A stretch of 64,000 nucleotides of DNA from Legionella feeleii (GCF_001467625.1 NZ_LNYB01000080.1:62001-126000), one strand, 5' to 3'; shown: positions 43,782 to 53,539, counted from the stretch's first letter. A program made the numbers and translations. Notes: a model not told the origin generated them from the sequence alone.

Positions 43782-44222
43782 TTATTCTTCTACCTTAATA
43801 TCGATTTTTTTCTCAACAGATTGTTCCTTTTTAGGAATAGATATCTCAAGGACACCATGCTTATATTTGGCACTGATTTTGGCATCATCAGCAATTTTAG
43901 GTAAACTAAAACGACGATAAAACTGTCCTTGAACTCGTTCTTTTCGAGTGTAATCCTTATTTTGTTCAGTATTTTCAAAATACCGCTCGCCGCGAAGGGT
44001 TAACACGTTGTTTTCGAGAGAGATGTTGATGTTCTCCTTGCTTACCCCTGGAATATCCGCCAGAACAAGAAATCGATCTTTTTCTTCTTTAATATCCACA
44101 GCGGGAGCCCAAGTGGACGTATCAACAAAAGAAGCATCCTCGAGTTGTCTGCCGAGCATGTTCTCTATCAGCGATCCGAGCTCCTTATAAACAGGAAAAT
44201 AATCACGTTTAATAATATTCAT
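43782..44222 (-). CDS. Small heat-shock protein Hsp20/IbpA-like (cytosolic)
   Basis: A 146-residue alpha-crystallin-domain holdase. The start has FPVYKELGSLIENMLG; domain strands include TSTWAPAVDIKEEKDRF, LVLADIPGVSKENINISLENNVLTLRGER, ERVQGQFYRRFSLPKIAD and KYKHGVLEISIPKKE. It prevents aggregation of unfolded proteins. Ribosome site GGGGGA seven bases before ATG 44222. A sigma-32-like promoter lies 35-65 bases upstream (44254-44285), which fits heat-shock regulation. No leader peptide, unlike the 190-residue secreted homologue at 34223-34795. Confidence 0.95.
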   Translation of the reverse strand: MNIIKRDYFPVYKELGSLIENMLGRQLEDASFVDTSTWAPAVDIKEEKDRFLVLADIPGVSKENINISLENNVLTLRGERYFENTEQNKDYTRKERVQGQFYRRFSLPKIADDAKISAKYKHGVLEISIPKKEQSVEKKIDIKVEE

Positions 44223-44253
44223 AAAAATCCCCCATGTTATTTAGCGTAATCAT

Positions 44254-44285
44254 TAAATAAGGGCTATGGAATAAATTTCAAGGGG
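44254..44285 (-). promoter_or_regulatory. Sigma-32 (RpoH)-type heat-shock promoter of hsp20
   Basis: On the minus strand CCCCTTGAA (44277-44285) followed by 13 bases and CCCTTATTTA (44254-44263), close to the RpoH pattern CNCCCTTGAA-N13-15-CCCCATTTA, upstream of the hsp20 start. Confidence 0.7.
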
Positions 44286-44330
44286 TAAATCCAGGATCTT
44301 AAATAGCAGGGAGGCTATAAGAGTGTGTGA

Positions 44331-45752
44331 TTATAAATTGGTAGAGGAAAAGAAACGAATTAAATCACGTGTCTGTTGTAAATTGACTTGTGAATTAATC
44401 AAATTGAGTTGAACCTGGGTTGAGGCTTGCTCCCGTTGATTAACTAAAAATAACGTACTGTCCCCCTGATAGAATTTTTCGGTTTCGCCGGCTTGAACCT
44501 GCTTCGCCAGCGCTAACTCCTCGGTAAGCAAGTTCACTTGCTTTTGATACATTTTTTTAGAAATGAGCAGGTTGGTTAACTCATTTTTCAATTTGTCGAA
44601 GATAAATTTTTTCTCTGTAGCGATTTGTTGCAGTTCGGTGGTAGCGGTAATTAGCTTGCCCTTGGCTTCGCGCTGAAGCAGCGGAAATGTAAATCTTAAA
44701 CCAACCATGGCTGCTTGTGGAATTAGTAATGGATCGCCGCCACTGCCATTTTGCTTGAAGGTATAAGCCGTGGCTTCCAAATTAGGTAATAAATCATTTT
44801 TTGCCAGATTCTGTTTTAGCTTAATTATTCGATAATACTTTTCGAGTTTACAAAAAATAGGGTGTTTGCGTATTTGGTCCTCAAGGGTCGTATATTCCTG
44901 GCGACTCCGAGATCCAGACGTCAGGTCAGCTGGCAATTGTCGTTCCATAGGGTATTTGGGTTGATTATTTTCATCCCTGTAATAAATTGAAAGATTAACA
45001 GCTGCTTGCTCAAAGATCATTTGGCCTTGATTAACAAGTTGTTGACGCTGAATGATAAACTGCCTGTTTTCTGCAATAGCCAATCGGGCCAGATCACCCT
45101 CGCTTGCCTGTTTAATAATCGCTTTTTGTCGTTCTTGTGCCAGATTTAAAAGTTGTTTGAAAATGGTGAGTTGTTTACCCGCCTGAACCCACTGCCAATA
45201 AGCTCTAATGGCCTCTTGATAGATTTTAATTTTTGTTGCACCAACCTCCTGATTGTTCATTTCAATTTTTTCTGCTTGCGTTAATAGCTTTGCACGCTCC
45301 TTGTCAATTAATCGATCCTTTAATAGTGGTAATGTTAAGCCTGCCCTGTATTCCCCACCTGAATTGGTTAGATAGTTTTGGTAGTAAACCGGCCAATCAC
45401 CCCTGCCGATACGATATCCACCAAAGAATTTAAGGCCATTTGCAAGAGTGGGTATATTGATTTGATTGTCTGTATAATTGTTTATATAACCCCCGGCAGG
45501 CTGAGAGCGGGTTTTCATATTCAGGTTAGGATCAAATTTACCCAAAGCACTTAAATAATCGCCTTGCGCTTTAGTAACTTCCAGGCGGGCAATAAGAATT
45601 TGTGGATAACAGTCATTCACCCGTTTTAAAACGGTAGACAGTGCCAGAGCATCCTTGCCTGTTTGGGAAAAACAGGCGGGTGAAATTAAAACGAGAAACA
45701 AGTTTATAACTTGTATGCCCACACGATATTTTTCAAGTCTAGACCTGGTCAT
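44331..45752 (-). CDS. TolC-family outer-membrane efflux protein
   Basis: A 473-residue TolC-type protein. N-terminal leader RVGIQVINLFLVLISPACFS and then paired coiled-coil repeats (LEVTKAQGDYLSALGKFDPNLNMKT, AGLTLPLLKDRLIDKERAKLLTQAEKIEM; second half LRFTFPLLQREAKGKLITATTELQQIATEK), as in outer-membrane factor proteins. It forms the outer-membrane duct of the tripartite exporter made with the two upstream genes; its start overlaps the HlyD gene end by four bases. No Cys lipobox. Confidence 0.85.
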   Translation of the reverse strand: MTRSRLEKYRVGIQVINLFLVLISPACFSQTGKDALALSTVLKRVNDCYPQILIARLEVTKAQGDYLSALGKFDPNLNMKTRSQPAGGYINNYTDNQINIPTLANGLKFFGGYRIGRGDWPVYYQNYLTNSGGEYRAGLTLPLLKDRLIDKERAKLLTQAEKIEMNNQEVGATKIKIYQEAIRAYWQWVQAGKQLTIFKQLLNLAQERQKAIIKQASEGDLARLAIAENRQFIIQRQQLVNQGQMIFEQAAVNLSIYYRDENNQPKYPMERQLPADLTSGSRSRQEYTTLEDQIRKHPIFCKLEKYYRIIKLKQNLAKNDLLPNLEATAYTFKQNGSGGDPLLIPQAAMVGLRFTFPLLQREAKGKLITATTELQQIATEKKFIFDKLKNELTNLLISKKMYQKQVNLLTEELALAKQVQAGETEKFYQGDSTLFLVNQREQASTQVQLNLINSQVNLQQTRDLIRFFSSTNL

Positions 45753-46735
45753 GGTGTCGATTGCTCATCATCGCTTTCTGGCGGAAAACCATTATATTGA
45801 CGCCAAAGCTCATACCATAAAGGGACTTTACCTAACTGGACCCATCCGTGAACACGTACACCTTGCCTTAGATATCGGTTATTTGGCCAAGGCTCATCAG
45901 GAATAATGACGGCGCGAAATAATCCTTGTCCATTATCGGTAGGGTCAATAAATGAAACGATACCACCGAAGGTTCCTACTGCAATTTCAGGCCAGCCACG
46001 AAATTGTATGGCAGGCCACCCCTCAAACTGCAGGCGGGCTTTCTGTTTTAAGCGTACAAAGGGGATATCATTGCCACTAATCCATAACTCAACGGCGCGG
46101 GATTTCGTGTCTGGAATAATTTGCGCCAACACATCGCCCGAATTGACGACTACACTTTCCTGGCCTGTCAGACGCTTGAAAATAATGCCGCTTGTATGGG
46201 CTTTGATAAGCTGGGTTTGCTGGCGAGCAATACGAACATCGATATTCACCTTGTCAATGTTAGCTTGCGCTAAATCATTCTGGTATTTGGCATATTCAAT
46301 TTGAGCTAATTCGTATTGGCGTTTTGAGTTAATACCCGAATCATATAATTTCTTTTGTCTTTCTAAATTGGCTTTGCCTGCAATAATAGCTTGCTCAGCT
46401 GCTTTGATACGTAAGAGGATTGCCTCTTTTTCCATTATCAGACGAGATAAAAGCTCAGGATCATTATCAGTTATGTCGACAATCGGATCACCGGGTTTTA
46501 CCACCATCCCTTCGTCAACGTACCATTTTTTTATCCGGCCTGTAATGGGTGAATTGACCGTGTGAAGTCGTTCAGTTGGGGAAAAAGCAATAACTTTTCC
46601 ACTCCCTAAAGCAAATTGCTGCCAAGGTGTCATGAGTAAAATGATTACGCAAATAATGAAAATACCTACTATTATCCTCAATATTTTTTGTGGTTTTGGT
46701 AATTTAGCAATCATCGAATAGGCATACAATTTCAT
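45749..46735 (-). CDS. HlyD-type membrane fusion protein
   Basis: A 328-residue periplasmic adaptor: one N-terminal helix (KILRIIVGIFIICVIILLMTP), a lipoyl/barrel half (HTVNSPITGRIKKWYVDEGMVVKPGDPIVDITD), a long coiled coil (about 95-160, KAAEQAIIAGKANLERQKKLY), then a second lipoyl half (KAHTSGIIFKRLTGQESVVVNSGDVLAQI) and a C-terminal beta-barrel (VRVHGWVQLGKVPLWYELW). It links the ABC protein to TolC. Its ATG overlaps the ABC gene stop by four bases. No substrate indicated. Confidence 0.9.
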   Translation of the reverse strand: MKLYAYSMIAKLPKPQKILRIIVGIFIICVIILLMTPWQQFALGSGKVIAFSPTERLHTVNSPITGRIKKWYVDEGMVVKPGDPIVDITDNDPELLSRLIMEKEAILLRIKAAEQAIIAGKANLERQKKLYDSGINSKRQYELAQIEYAKYQNDLAQANIDKVNIDVRIARQQTQLIKAHTSGIIFKRLTGQESVVVNSGDVLAQIIPDTKSRAVELWISGNDIPFVRLKQKARLQFEGWPAIQFRGWPEIAVGTFGGIVSFIDPTDNGQGLFRAVIIPDEPWPNNRYLRQGVRVHGWVQLGKVPLWYELWRQYNGFPPESDDEQSTP

Positions 46736-48321
46736 GATGGCAGCACCAGGTAATTCGATAGCTCATTGAAATGAGGTCGTTGGGTCATAATCAGTAGAAG
46801 CGTTTCTTTCAGGGAGAGTATTAAAGACAATATACTGTCCAGTTCATGCCCATTAAATGGATCCAGCACGCGATCGAGGACAATAAGCTGGGATTTAGTA
46901 ATAATAGCCCGTACTATCATTAGTTTGGTCAGTTCCAATGGGGTAAAGACAGTTTGCCACTCATAGATTTTAGTCTGTAGTCCATCCGGCAAACCTACAA
47001 TTTTATCGATGAGATTAAACTGTTTTAGCTGTTCAAAAATAGCATGACTATCCACGTTCCGGTGATTGAGTACGAGATTGTCGTAAATACTCCCTGCAAA
47101 CCACTGCGGCTCACCAATAAGGGAAGTATGCTCCCTCAGTGCGATAAGGTTTTTACGGTTGTATGGAATGTTATTAATAGCAATTGAAACATCGAGGGAG
47201 TCTCTTAATCCTAAAAGTTCCTCAATAAATTTCTGAAGCTGTTCTGTTTTTTCAGAAAAAACCAGCAAGGGGTTACCATAGGATAAAGTTGCCTTCTCAA
47301 CAGAAGGCATTTGGAACTCAATCAGCTGGAGCGGGTATAGCAAGCGAGCATCAAATTCCGGGGCGGTATGTTCTAAAGGCAAGGCAAAAACCTTTTCAAG
47401 TTTCTCTGCAGAAGCCCTAAGATCGTAAAAATTTTCTAACAGGGCCCCAAATCGTTTAAATGCATAAATTAAAGCACCCAGGACAATTTCTGACGCGACT
47501 AATTGACCGAGACTCAGCTGATTGTTAATAACCAAATAACCACCTAATCCAAGTAGCAGGCTGCCAGCCAGCGCAGACAACGTATAGAATCCAACCTGAT
47601 GTTTTACTAATTGTTTGAAATGACTATTTCTGGCTTTCAAAAAGCTGACGAGCTTTTTATCGATTTGCTTGACCACATAATTTTGATAGGCATTGAATTT
47701 AAATAAATACCGATTAATAAGAATTTCCTCCAGCCATGCGCCAATCGCATGCTTTTCTGTACATTCGTCTTTAGCACTTTCCAACCCTTTTTTGTAAGGA
47801 ATAAATATAATTAGCGAGACTCCCAGCAGGATAAAGCAATCAAAGGCAAGAAAAAGCGGATGGTAAAAAAGAAGCAAAATTAACCCAAAGAACATTTGTA
47901 AACCCAGGTTAATCCCATATAACAATAAGCTTGCTAAGGACTTTTTGATGCTGGTGATTTCAAAAAAACGATTAACTAATTCGGGTCCATGGTGGGTTGA
48001 AAAAATTTCAAGCGAAAGGTTAGTGAAGCGCTTGGCAAGATTCAGGCTAATTTTGACCATTAATTTTTGTTGAATAATTTCAATAATGACAATTTGCCAC
48101 ACGCTGAGTGCACCCAGACCTATCATCAGAATAAGAACAGTCAAACTTAAGGTAATCACCGGCTGTAATAATTTGCCGAATGCAATTAAATTAACCAGTA
48201 TTTGTGCTGCAATGGGAACCACCAATGACAAAATACTAATCATGAAACTGATAATAATAATTGAAAGCATTGTCGAGCGGTCTAACACATCCATAATTGA
48301 AAATGCTGGATTTTTATTCAT
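46732..48321 (-). CDS. ABC exporter with degenerate nucleotide-binding domain (no Walker A)
   Basis: A 529-residue ABC-type exporter with an N-terminal six-helix domain (about 1-310) and a C-terminal domain that follows the ABC layout but has lost its ATP motifs. Where Walker A (GxxGxGKST) should be, one reads NPLLVFSEKTEQLQKFIEEL with no GKS/T. The signature LSGGQ region is FTPLELTKLMIVRAI, Walker B ends LIVLDRV instead of LDE, and the H-loop region is IMTQRPHF. The Q-loop neighbourhood (LIGEPQWFAGSIYDNLVL) is still recognisable. No C39 peptidase at the N-terminus. First gene of the three-gene exporter with overlapping starts. It is either inactive or needs an ATP-binding partner from elsewhere. 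Confidence 0.8.
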   Translation of the reverse strand: MNKNPAFSIMDVLDRSTMLSIIIISFMISILSLVVPIAAQILVNLIAFGKLLQPVITLSLTVLILMIGLGALSVWQIVIIEIIQQKLMVKISLNLAKRFTNLSLEIFSTHHGPELVNRFFEITSIKKSLASLLLYGINLGLQMFFGLILLLFYHPLFLAFDCFILLGVSLIIFIPYKKGLESAKDECTEKHAIGAWLEEILINRYLFKFNAYQNYVVKQIDKKLVSFLKARNSHFKQLVKHQVGFYTLSALAGSLLLGLGGYLVINNQLSLGQLVASEIVLGALIYAFKRFGALLENFYDLRASAEKLEKVFALPLEHTAPEFDARLLYPLQLIEFQMPSVEKATLSYGNPLLVFSEKTEQLQKFIEELLGLRDSLDVSIAINNIPYNRKNLIALREHTSLIGEPQWFAGSIYDNLVLNHRNVDSHAIFEQLKQFNLIDKIVGLPDGLQTKIYEWQTVFTPLELTKLMIVRAIITKSQLIVLDRVLDPFNGHELDSILSLILSLKETLLLIMTQRPHFNELSNYLVLPS

Positions 48322-48380
48322 TTCAGGCCACTTCCTTGCATCGTTAAATCCACTTTATAGGAACTTTGTGATTATAAGTA

Positions 48381-49232
48381 TTAATACTTCATTTTTTTTA
48401 ATATAAAAAACTCCAGTGACTCCACTGCCTTGTTATTGTCCTTCTTTTTTAACAGGGAAATATGGATGTCGTCCAATGCAGGTAAAAAATCATAGTCAAG
48501 CCGCTCGAGGTAAGGCGGAATCATTGTGCGTTGAATAGCAGTGATACCCAATCCTGCCCGTACAGCCGCCATCTTACTGGCATAACTTGGGCTGCTATAG
48601 ACCAGTTGCCAATTAAGATTGGCCTTGGCCAGTGCATTAATCACGTTACCACGATAGACACAAGGCTTCGGTGATAATACGAGAGGTATCCCGGTACCTT
48701 TATCCAGGGAAGGGAGCAGTTCTTTCTTCCCAATCCACTCAACAGGTTCACTCCAGACATTGAGCCCGTCATCAAATACATCTTGTTGCGTCGTTTTTAT
48801 CAGGATTAGATCAAATTTTCCCTGATTGAATTTCTCGATCAAATTAAGCGTAAGATCACATTCCACATTGAGGATAACTCTTGGGTGCAATCGTGCGAAC
48901 TCAACGAGTACATCGGATAATATCATCGTGGCAAAATCTTCAGGTAACCCGAACCGGATTTCACCCTCAAGTTCCGGCTCTTTGAATCGATCAAGCAATT
49001 CACGGTGTAGTTCATAGATACGCTTTGCATAACCTAAAAAAATTTCTCCATCCGTGGTTAATGACAACTCTTTGCCTCTGTTAATCAGCGGTTTTTCTAC
49101 AAGGGATTCCAATTTAGCAATTTGCTGGCTGATTGCAGATTGGGTGCGCCCAACTCGTTCAGCTGCTTTGGTAAAACTTCTTGATTCCGCCACCGAGAGG
49201 AAGCATTGGAGTGTAATTGTATCAATACTCAT
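48381..49232 (-). CDS. LysR-family transcriptional regulator (CbbR/CynR-like position)
   Basis: A 283-residue LysR-type regulator with the N-terminal helix-turn-helix (LQCFLSVAESRSFTKAAERVGRTQSAISQQIAKLESLVEKPLI) and a C-terminal effector domain (EGEIRFGLPEDFATMIL, LILIKTTQQ, AVRAGLGITAIQRTMIPPYLER). It is divergent from the dabB-dabA operon across 88-100 AT-rich bases, which is the usual layout for a LysR target promoter. In autotrophs the dab and carboxysome genes are also flanked by CbbR-type LysR regulators. Its own end is 60 bases from the ABC exporter start. Confidence 0.9.
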   Translation of the reverse strand: MSIDTITLQCFLSVAESRSFTKAAERVGRTQSAISQQIAKLESLVEKPLINRGKELSLTTDGEIFLGYAKRIYELHRELLDRFKEPELEGEIRFGLPEDFATMILSDVLVEFARLHPRVILNVECDLTLNLIEKFNQGKFDLILIKTTQQDVFDDGLNVWSEPVEWIGKKELLPSLDKGTGIPLVLSPKPCVYRGNVINALAKANLNWQLVYSSPSYASKMAAVRAGLGITAIQRTMIPPYLERLDYDFLPALDDIHISLLKKKDNNKAVESLEFFILKKMKY

Positions 49233-49332
49233 TAGAATTCCTAATAGTTAACATAATTATTTTTAATTTAACTTATATCATTTTATCTAATATATTCCAA
49301 TCGTACCAGAAACATTTCTAATGAGGAATAAT

Positions 49333-50850
49333 GTGAACATTCAAACGACTTTATTTGTTGCACTTCTCGCCTGCCCCTTCTTCGCGCTGGTAGTGAACTG
49401 CCTTGCAGGAAGAAAGCAACCCATGGTAACAGCACATATCGCCAGTTTATTGATTGGTATTGGCTCTTTAACAAGCTTGATACTGTTGATCAGCACTCCC
49501 TCATCAACAGCGCCTTCTGTTTATTGGTTATTCGGCCTCAATACCCTGGGTTTATTGCTGTGCACCTTAATCTTGTTTGTGAGCTTTGTTGTGCACCGCT
49601 TTTCCATAAGATACATGGATGGCGACAGGCTTTATTCCCGTTACTTTTTTACCCTTGCCAGCATTACCCTCAGTGCAACATTAATGGTTCTTGCTGACAA
49701 CCTCGCCTTGTTTTGGTTCTCCTGGTCGCTGAGCAATGTCTTTCTAATACTGCTTATGGTGCATAAAAGCCAATGGTCTGCTGCTAAAAATTCAGGCTGG
49801 TTGGCTCTCAACACGCTACTTCCAGGCAGTTTAAGCTTATTGGCCGCGTTCATTTTGATGGCTGTAACTACTCACACCTTGTCTATGCAGCAATTGATCG
49901 GTCAATCAACTGTAACTTTTACACCCGCTCTCTCTCTTGCCATGGGGCTGATAATGTGTACGGCAGTGACCCAATCGGCATTGTGGCCATTTCACCGCTG
50001 GCTCCTAAGCTCCTTGAACTCACCAACGCCAGTATCTGCACTTATGCATGCGGGACTCGTTAATGGCGGCGGCATTCTGATTGTTAAATTCGCCCCATTG
50101 TTTGCCATTAACAAAGAACCACTCGCGGTTTTATTTATCCTGGGTGCCGTATCCGCCTTATTGGGTACGATTTGGAAATTAATGCAAACTGACATTAAAC
50201 GCATGCTTGCCTGCTCCACGATGGCTCAGATGGGTTTTATGATGATGCAATGTGGCGTAGGGTTATTTGCCGCAGCGATAGCACATCTTTGCTGGCATGG
50301 TTTATTCAAAGCCTACCTGTTTTTAAGTTCAGGCTCTGCGGTTAAACAGAAAAAATCAGAGCTTAACGCTTCGAAAGTATCTCCAGGGCTACTGGTAGCT
50401 TCTCTTGCCGGTGGGGTGGTTGCGATGACTGCTTTTGCCTTTGCCACGAATAAGCCTCTTTCCTTGTTTGAGGCAAGTGCTTTTGTCTTGTTTTTTGCGT
50501 TCATCGCTGGAGCGCAACTCATGCTTACATGGGTTCGTAGCCACCAGACACCTTTTAGCCTGATATCAGGGCTCGTGCTTACTTCGTTCTCTGGCCTCCT
50601 GTATGGCGGGAGCATTCACCTTGTTGAGTTCTTGATACCGAGCCTATTAACCCTACAGGCTCCGCAATTATCACTGCTCAACTGGTTCGTAATGATTCTA
50701 TTCGGTTCCCTGTGGGCGATATTTAATCTTGGGGTGCATCAAACCATGGCGGAATCAAAATTTGGATGCTGGCTTTATATCAATTTGTTTAATGCTGGCC
50801 AGCCCTCAAGAAAAACAGTGACTGCTTTACGAAACGATTATAACTACTAA
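49333..50850 (+). CDS. dabB: DabB: NuoL-like proton-conducting subunit of the DAB inorganic-carbon pump
   Basis: A 505-residue polytopic membrane protein of the proton-antiporter (NuoL/MrpA) family. Markers include FTLASITLSATLMVLADNLALFWFSWSLSN (helix 4-5), LWPFHRWLLSSLNSPTPVSALMHAGLVNGGGILIVKF (helix 7-8, conserved Lys/His region), and KRMLACSTMAQMGFMMMQCGVGLFAAAIAHL. It is 17 bases upstream of dabA, so it is the membrane half of a DAB pump, powering vectorial CO2 hydration rather than being part of complex I. GTG 49333 lies five bases after GAGGA and is preferred; ATG 49321 lacks a ribosome site. Confidence 0.88.
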   Translation: MNIQTTLFVALLACPFFALVVNCLAGRKQPMVTAHIASLLIGIGSLTSLILLISTPSSTAPSVYWLFGLNTLGLLLCTLILFVSFVVHRFSIRYMDGDRLYSRYFFTLASITLSATLMVLADNLALFWFSWSLSNVFLILLMVHKSQWSAAKNSGWLALNTLLPGSLSLLAAFILMAVTTHTLSMQQLIGQSTVTFTPALSLAMGLIMCTAVTQSALWPFHRWLLSSLNSPTPVSALMHAGLVNGGGILIVKFAPLFAINKEPLAVLFILGAVSALLGTIWKLMQTDIKRMLACSTMAQMGFMMMQCGVGLFAAAIAHLCWHGLFKAYLFLSSGSAVKQKKSELNASKVSPGLLVASLAGGVVAMTAFAFATNKPLSLFEASAFVLFFAFIAGAQLMLTWVRSHQTPFSLISGLVLTSFSGLLYGGSIHLVEFLIPSLLTLQAPQLSLLNWFVMILFGSLWAIFNLGVHQTMAESKFGCWLYINLFNAGQPSRKTVTALRNDYNY

Positions 50851-50867
50851 TTTGTTAAGGAGTTTTT

Positions 50868-53156
50868 ATGGCTACTGCAAAAATTTTATCTGAAAAAGAG
50901 ATGACAAGTACTCTTACTAAAAAAGATGAAGCAGCCTTTCATCACACCAAAAAGGAAGACCTTCAAATACAAGCCCTGGTGCACAATGCCGCAAAATGCA
51001 TCGCCCCTGTTTGGCCGCTTGAAACGTTTATCGCTTGTAATCCTTTGCAAGGATTTGAAGCACAGTCTTTTGAAGAGGCACTGGCTAAAGGGGGTTTTAG
51101 ACGTCAAAGGGCAGAGCGTAATCTTCCATTGGAAGAGGTTAATCTGCAAATGATTAAATGGTGTGGTGGTTTTTTTGATGCCGGGCAGGGAAGTATTGAA
51201 ATGCCGCATCGTGATAAGGGTTTTTATTTTGGGTTCGTAAAACTCGCTTCTTTTGATAAGCAATTGCACCAAAATAAAAAAGAGTCCAAAGAATTTTTGC
51301 GGCAATTGCCTGAGTCAGCCGAAGAAGCAATTAAACTGTGCCTTTCAAGACTGAATGTTCCTCAGGGACAGGAAGAAGCATTTCTTGCCAAGACACTTGG
51401 TTATTTACCCGGATGGGCAGGTTTTGTGAAATGGAAGACTGATTGGCAGAACTCAAAGCACCCGGAAGAAAAGCCAGTGACCCTCACCGATTTCATCGCA
51501 GTGCGTCTGGTACTGACTTGTGTGCTCTGGCCTGATGCCGTCAAAGAAAAAAAAAGCGTCGAAGATGGCTCTTTGGTTAAAAAAATGATGGCACAATTAA
51601 AAAGCAGGGAAGATTCCTATCGGCACAAGTTATTGAGCCAGCTTTTGCCAGAGGTCAAAAGGGGCGAGATCCATGTTTCACGACGAAGCGCCCAGTTCGT
51701 CTTTTGCATCGATGTCCGTTCTGAACCTTTCCGCCGCGCAATCGAGTCCTTAGGGCATTATGAGACCTTAGGTTTTGCCGGATTTTTTGGTCTACCTGTT
51801 CGAGTCAATGAGTTTGATATCGATAAAACGAAAGAGTGTTGTCCCGTCTTATTAAAACCAAAGTATGGTATTAAAGAGGTACCCGTTGCTGCGAACAAAG
51901 ACGATTTTGAGCGCTATCAGCGAGGCAAAGCACTTATTAACAGTTTTACAACCCTCTATAGGCAATTGAAGCATAATTTTTCAACACCCTTTGCATTGGT
52001 TGAATCGTTAGGGCTTTGGTGTGGTGTGAACATGACTTTAAAATCGTTATCACCAACACTCAGTAAACATTCAGTGTCTGCCATCAGGAACTGGTTCAAA
52101 CCTGCTATCCCGACTAAAGTGACTTATGAGTTATGTGAAACCGATCGAGAACTTGGTTTGTCTTTACAAGAGCAGATTAATTATGCAGAAACGGTATTGC
52201 GCCTCATGGGACTCACTTCCGGTTTTGCCAAACTCATTATTCTTTGTGGGCATGGCAGTACCACAGAAAATAATCCCTATGCCTCTGCGTTAGACTGTGG
52301 TGCCTGTGGGGGAAATCATGGCGGCATTAATGCCCGATTATTGGCTTCAATCCTGAATAAAGCGGACGTTCGACGCGGCCTGGAAGACCGTGGAATGCAT
52401 ATCCCCCTTGATACGGTATTTTATGGCGCACTTCATAATACGACCACAGACTCAGTGGAGCTATACACTGAAGAGGGGCCTAAACCCATTTATCCTGATC
52501 TCGTCAGCAAACTTCAAGAGGATTTAAAAGAAGCACGGCGTCTAACGAATCAGGAGCGAGGGGTTAAATTGCTTAGTAGTAATCCTGATAAAGACCTTGC
52601 AAGAAGAAGCCTGGACTGGTCTGAAACGCGACCTGAATGGGGATTGGCACGCAATGCTGCCTTCATTGTCGCCCCTCGTCATCTTACAAAGAATATCTCT
52701 CTTGATGGCCGGTGTTTCTTACATTCTTATCGCTTTGAACAAGACAAAGATGGCGCCTTGCTTGAGACGATTTTGACCGCACCCATGGTGGTTGCTGAAT
52801 GGATAAATACCCAATATTTGTTTTCTACTCTCGATAATGTTGCTTTTGGAAGTGGCAGCAAGATAACCCACAACGTGGTTGGGACCATTGGGGTGATGCA
52901 GGGAAATGGGAGCGATCTCATGCATGGTCTTCCCCTGCAATCGGTCATGCGTTCTGATGAGCTGGCTTATCATGAACCACAGCGCTTATTGACGGTTGTT
53001 TACGCACCCAGAGAGCTCGTTTCCGAAGTGATTGAAAAGCACTCTATCTTAAAGACTTTATTCTTTAACCAATGGGTTCACCTGGTAGTGATAGATCCAA
53101 TTGATCAATCGCCTTATCAATTGAATCAATCCGGTCAGTGGGTTTTTGTTAAATAA
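50868..53156 (+). CDS. dabA: DabA: DUF2309 inorganic-carbon pump subunit with carbonic-anhydrase-like site
   Basis: A 762-residue DUF2309 (UPF0753) protein. Zinc ligand candidates are C280 and D282 (FCIDVRSEPFRR), H462 (CGHGSTTENN) and C477 (DCGACGGNHGG); the spacings C-x-D and H-14-C equal those of Halothiobacillus DabA (C351/D353, H524/C539). The N-terminus has the APVWPLETFIACNPLQGFE start typical of the family. With DabB it hydrates CO2 to bicarbonate inside the cell in an energy-coupled manner. RBS AAGGAG is seven bases before ATG 50868. Neighbour order dabB-dabA-PII-DUF6671 looks like one operon. Published surveys place dab pairs in several pathogens, not only autotrophs. Confidence 0.92.
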   Translation: MATAKILSEKEMTSTLTKKDEAAFHHTKKEDLQIQALVHNAAKCIAPVWPLETFIACNPLQGFEAQSFEEALAKGGFRRQRAERNLPLEEVNLQMIKWCGGFFDAGQGSIEMPHRDKGFYFGFVKLASFDKQLHQNKKESKEFLRQLPESAEEAIKLCLSRLNVPQGQEEAFLAKTLGYLPGWAGFVKWKTDWQNSKHPEEKPVTLTDFIAVRLVLTCVLWPDAVKEKKSVEDGSLVKKMMAQLKSREDSYRHKLLSQLLPEVKRGEIHVSRRSAQFVFCIDVRSEPFRRAIESLGHYETLGFAGFFGLPVRVNEFDIDKTKECCPVLLKPKYGIKEVPVAANKDDFERYQRGKALINSFTTLYRQLKHNFSTPFALVESLGLWCGVNMTLKSLSPTLSKHSVSAIRNWFKPAIPTKVTYELCETDRELGLSLQEQINYAETVLRLMGLTSGFAKLIILCGHGSTTENNPYASALDCGACGGNHGGINARLLASILNKADVRRGLEDRGMHIPLDTVFYGALHNTTTDSVELYTEEGPKPIYPDLVSKLQEDLKEARRLTNQERGVKLLSSNPDKDLARRSLDWSETRPEWGLARNAAFIVAPRHLTKNISLDGRCFLHSYRFEQDKDGALLETILTAPMVVAEWINTQYLFSTLDNVAFGSGSKITHNVVGTIGVMQGNGSDLMHGLPLQSVMRSDELAYHEPQRLLTVVYAPRELVSEVIEKHSILKTLFFNQWVHLVVIDPIDQSPYQLNQSGQWVFVK

Positions 53157-53173
53157 ATTAGCAGGAGAAAAAA

Positions 53174-53539
53174 ATGACAGTCATTAAGGTTCAAGAAAGA
53201 AAAAACATCGGGATTAATTTACATCCAATGAAAAAAATTGAGATTATTGTTGCCGGAGAACATGAACACCTTATCACCTCTATGATGGAAGAAGCATCTG
53301 TGACAGGGTATACGCTGATAAGAAATGTCTCTGGAAAAGGGCACCATGGCTTTCATGAAGGAAAAATGATGTTTAATGATAAATCCTCTTTAGTCTTATT
53401 TATTGCTGTGGCACCTGAAGAGGTGATTGCAACGATCGCCATGGGCATGAAAACTGTCTTTCAAAAAGAGTCTGGCGTGATGTTTGTTTCGGATGTTTCG
53501 GTCGCCCGGCTTGATTATTTTCACATTATGAATACCTAA
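53174..53539 (+). CDS. PII-like signal protein of the DAB operon
   Basis: A 121-residue small ferredoxin-like-fold PII-type protein. KKIEIIVAGEHEHLITSMMEEASVTGYTLIRNVSGKGHHGFHEGKMMF shows the first strand-helix-strand and a short T-loop, then LFIAVAPEEVIATIAMGMKTVFQKESGVMFVSDVSVARLD. PII-like proteins beside bicarbonate transporters (CPII, SbtB) sense nucleotides or bicarbonate and tune the transporter. Here it is 17 bases after dabA and has AGGAG before the ATG, so it probably regulates the DAB pump. Confidence 0.85.
   Translation: MTVIKVQERKNIGINLHPMKKIEIIVAGEHEHLITSMMEEASVTGYTLIRNVSGKGHHGFHEGKMMFNDKSSLVLFIAVAPEEVIATIAMGMKTVFQKESGVMFVSDVSVARLDYFHIMNT

Noticed and set aside
44331..48321. 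Exporter of the double-glycine peptide
   Set aside because: No C39 peptidase domain in the ABC protein and it is 25 kb away; a link is not supported.
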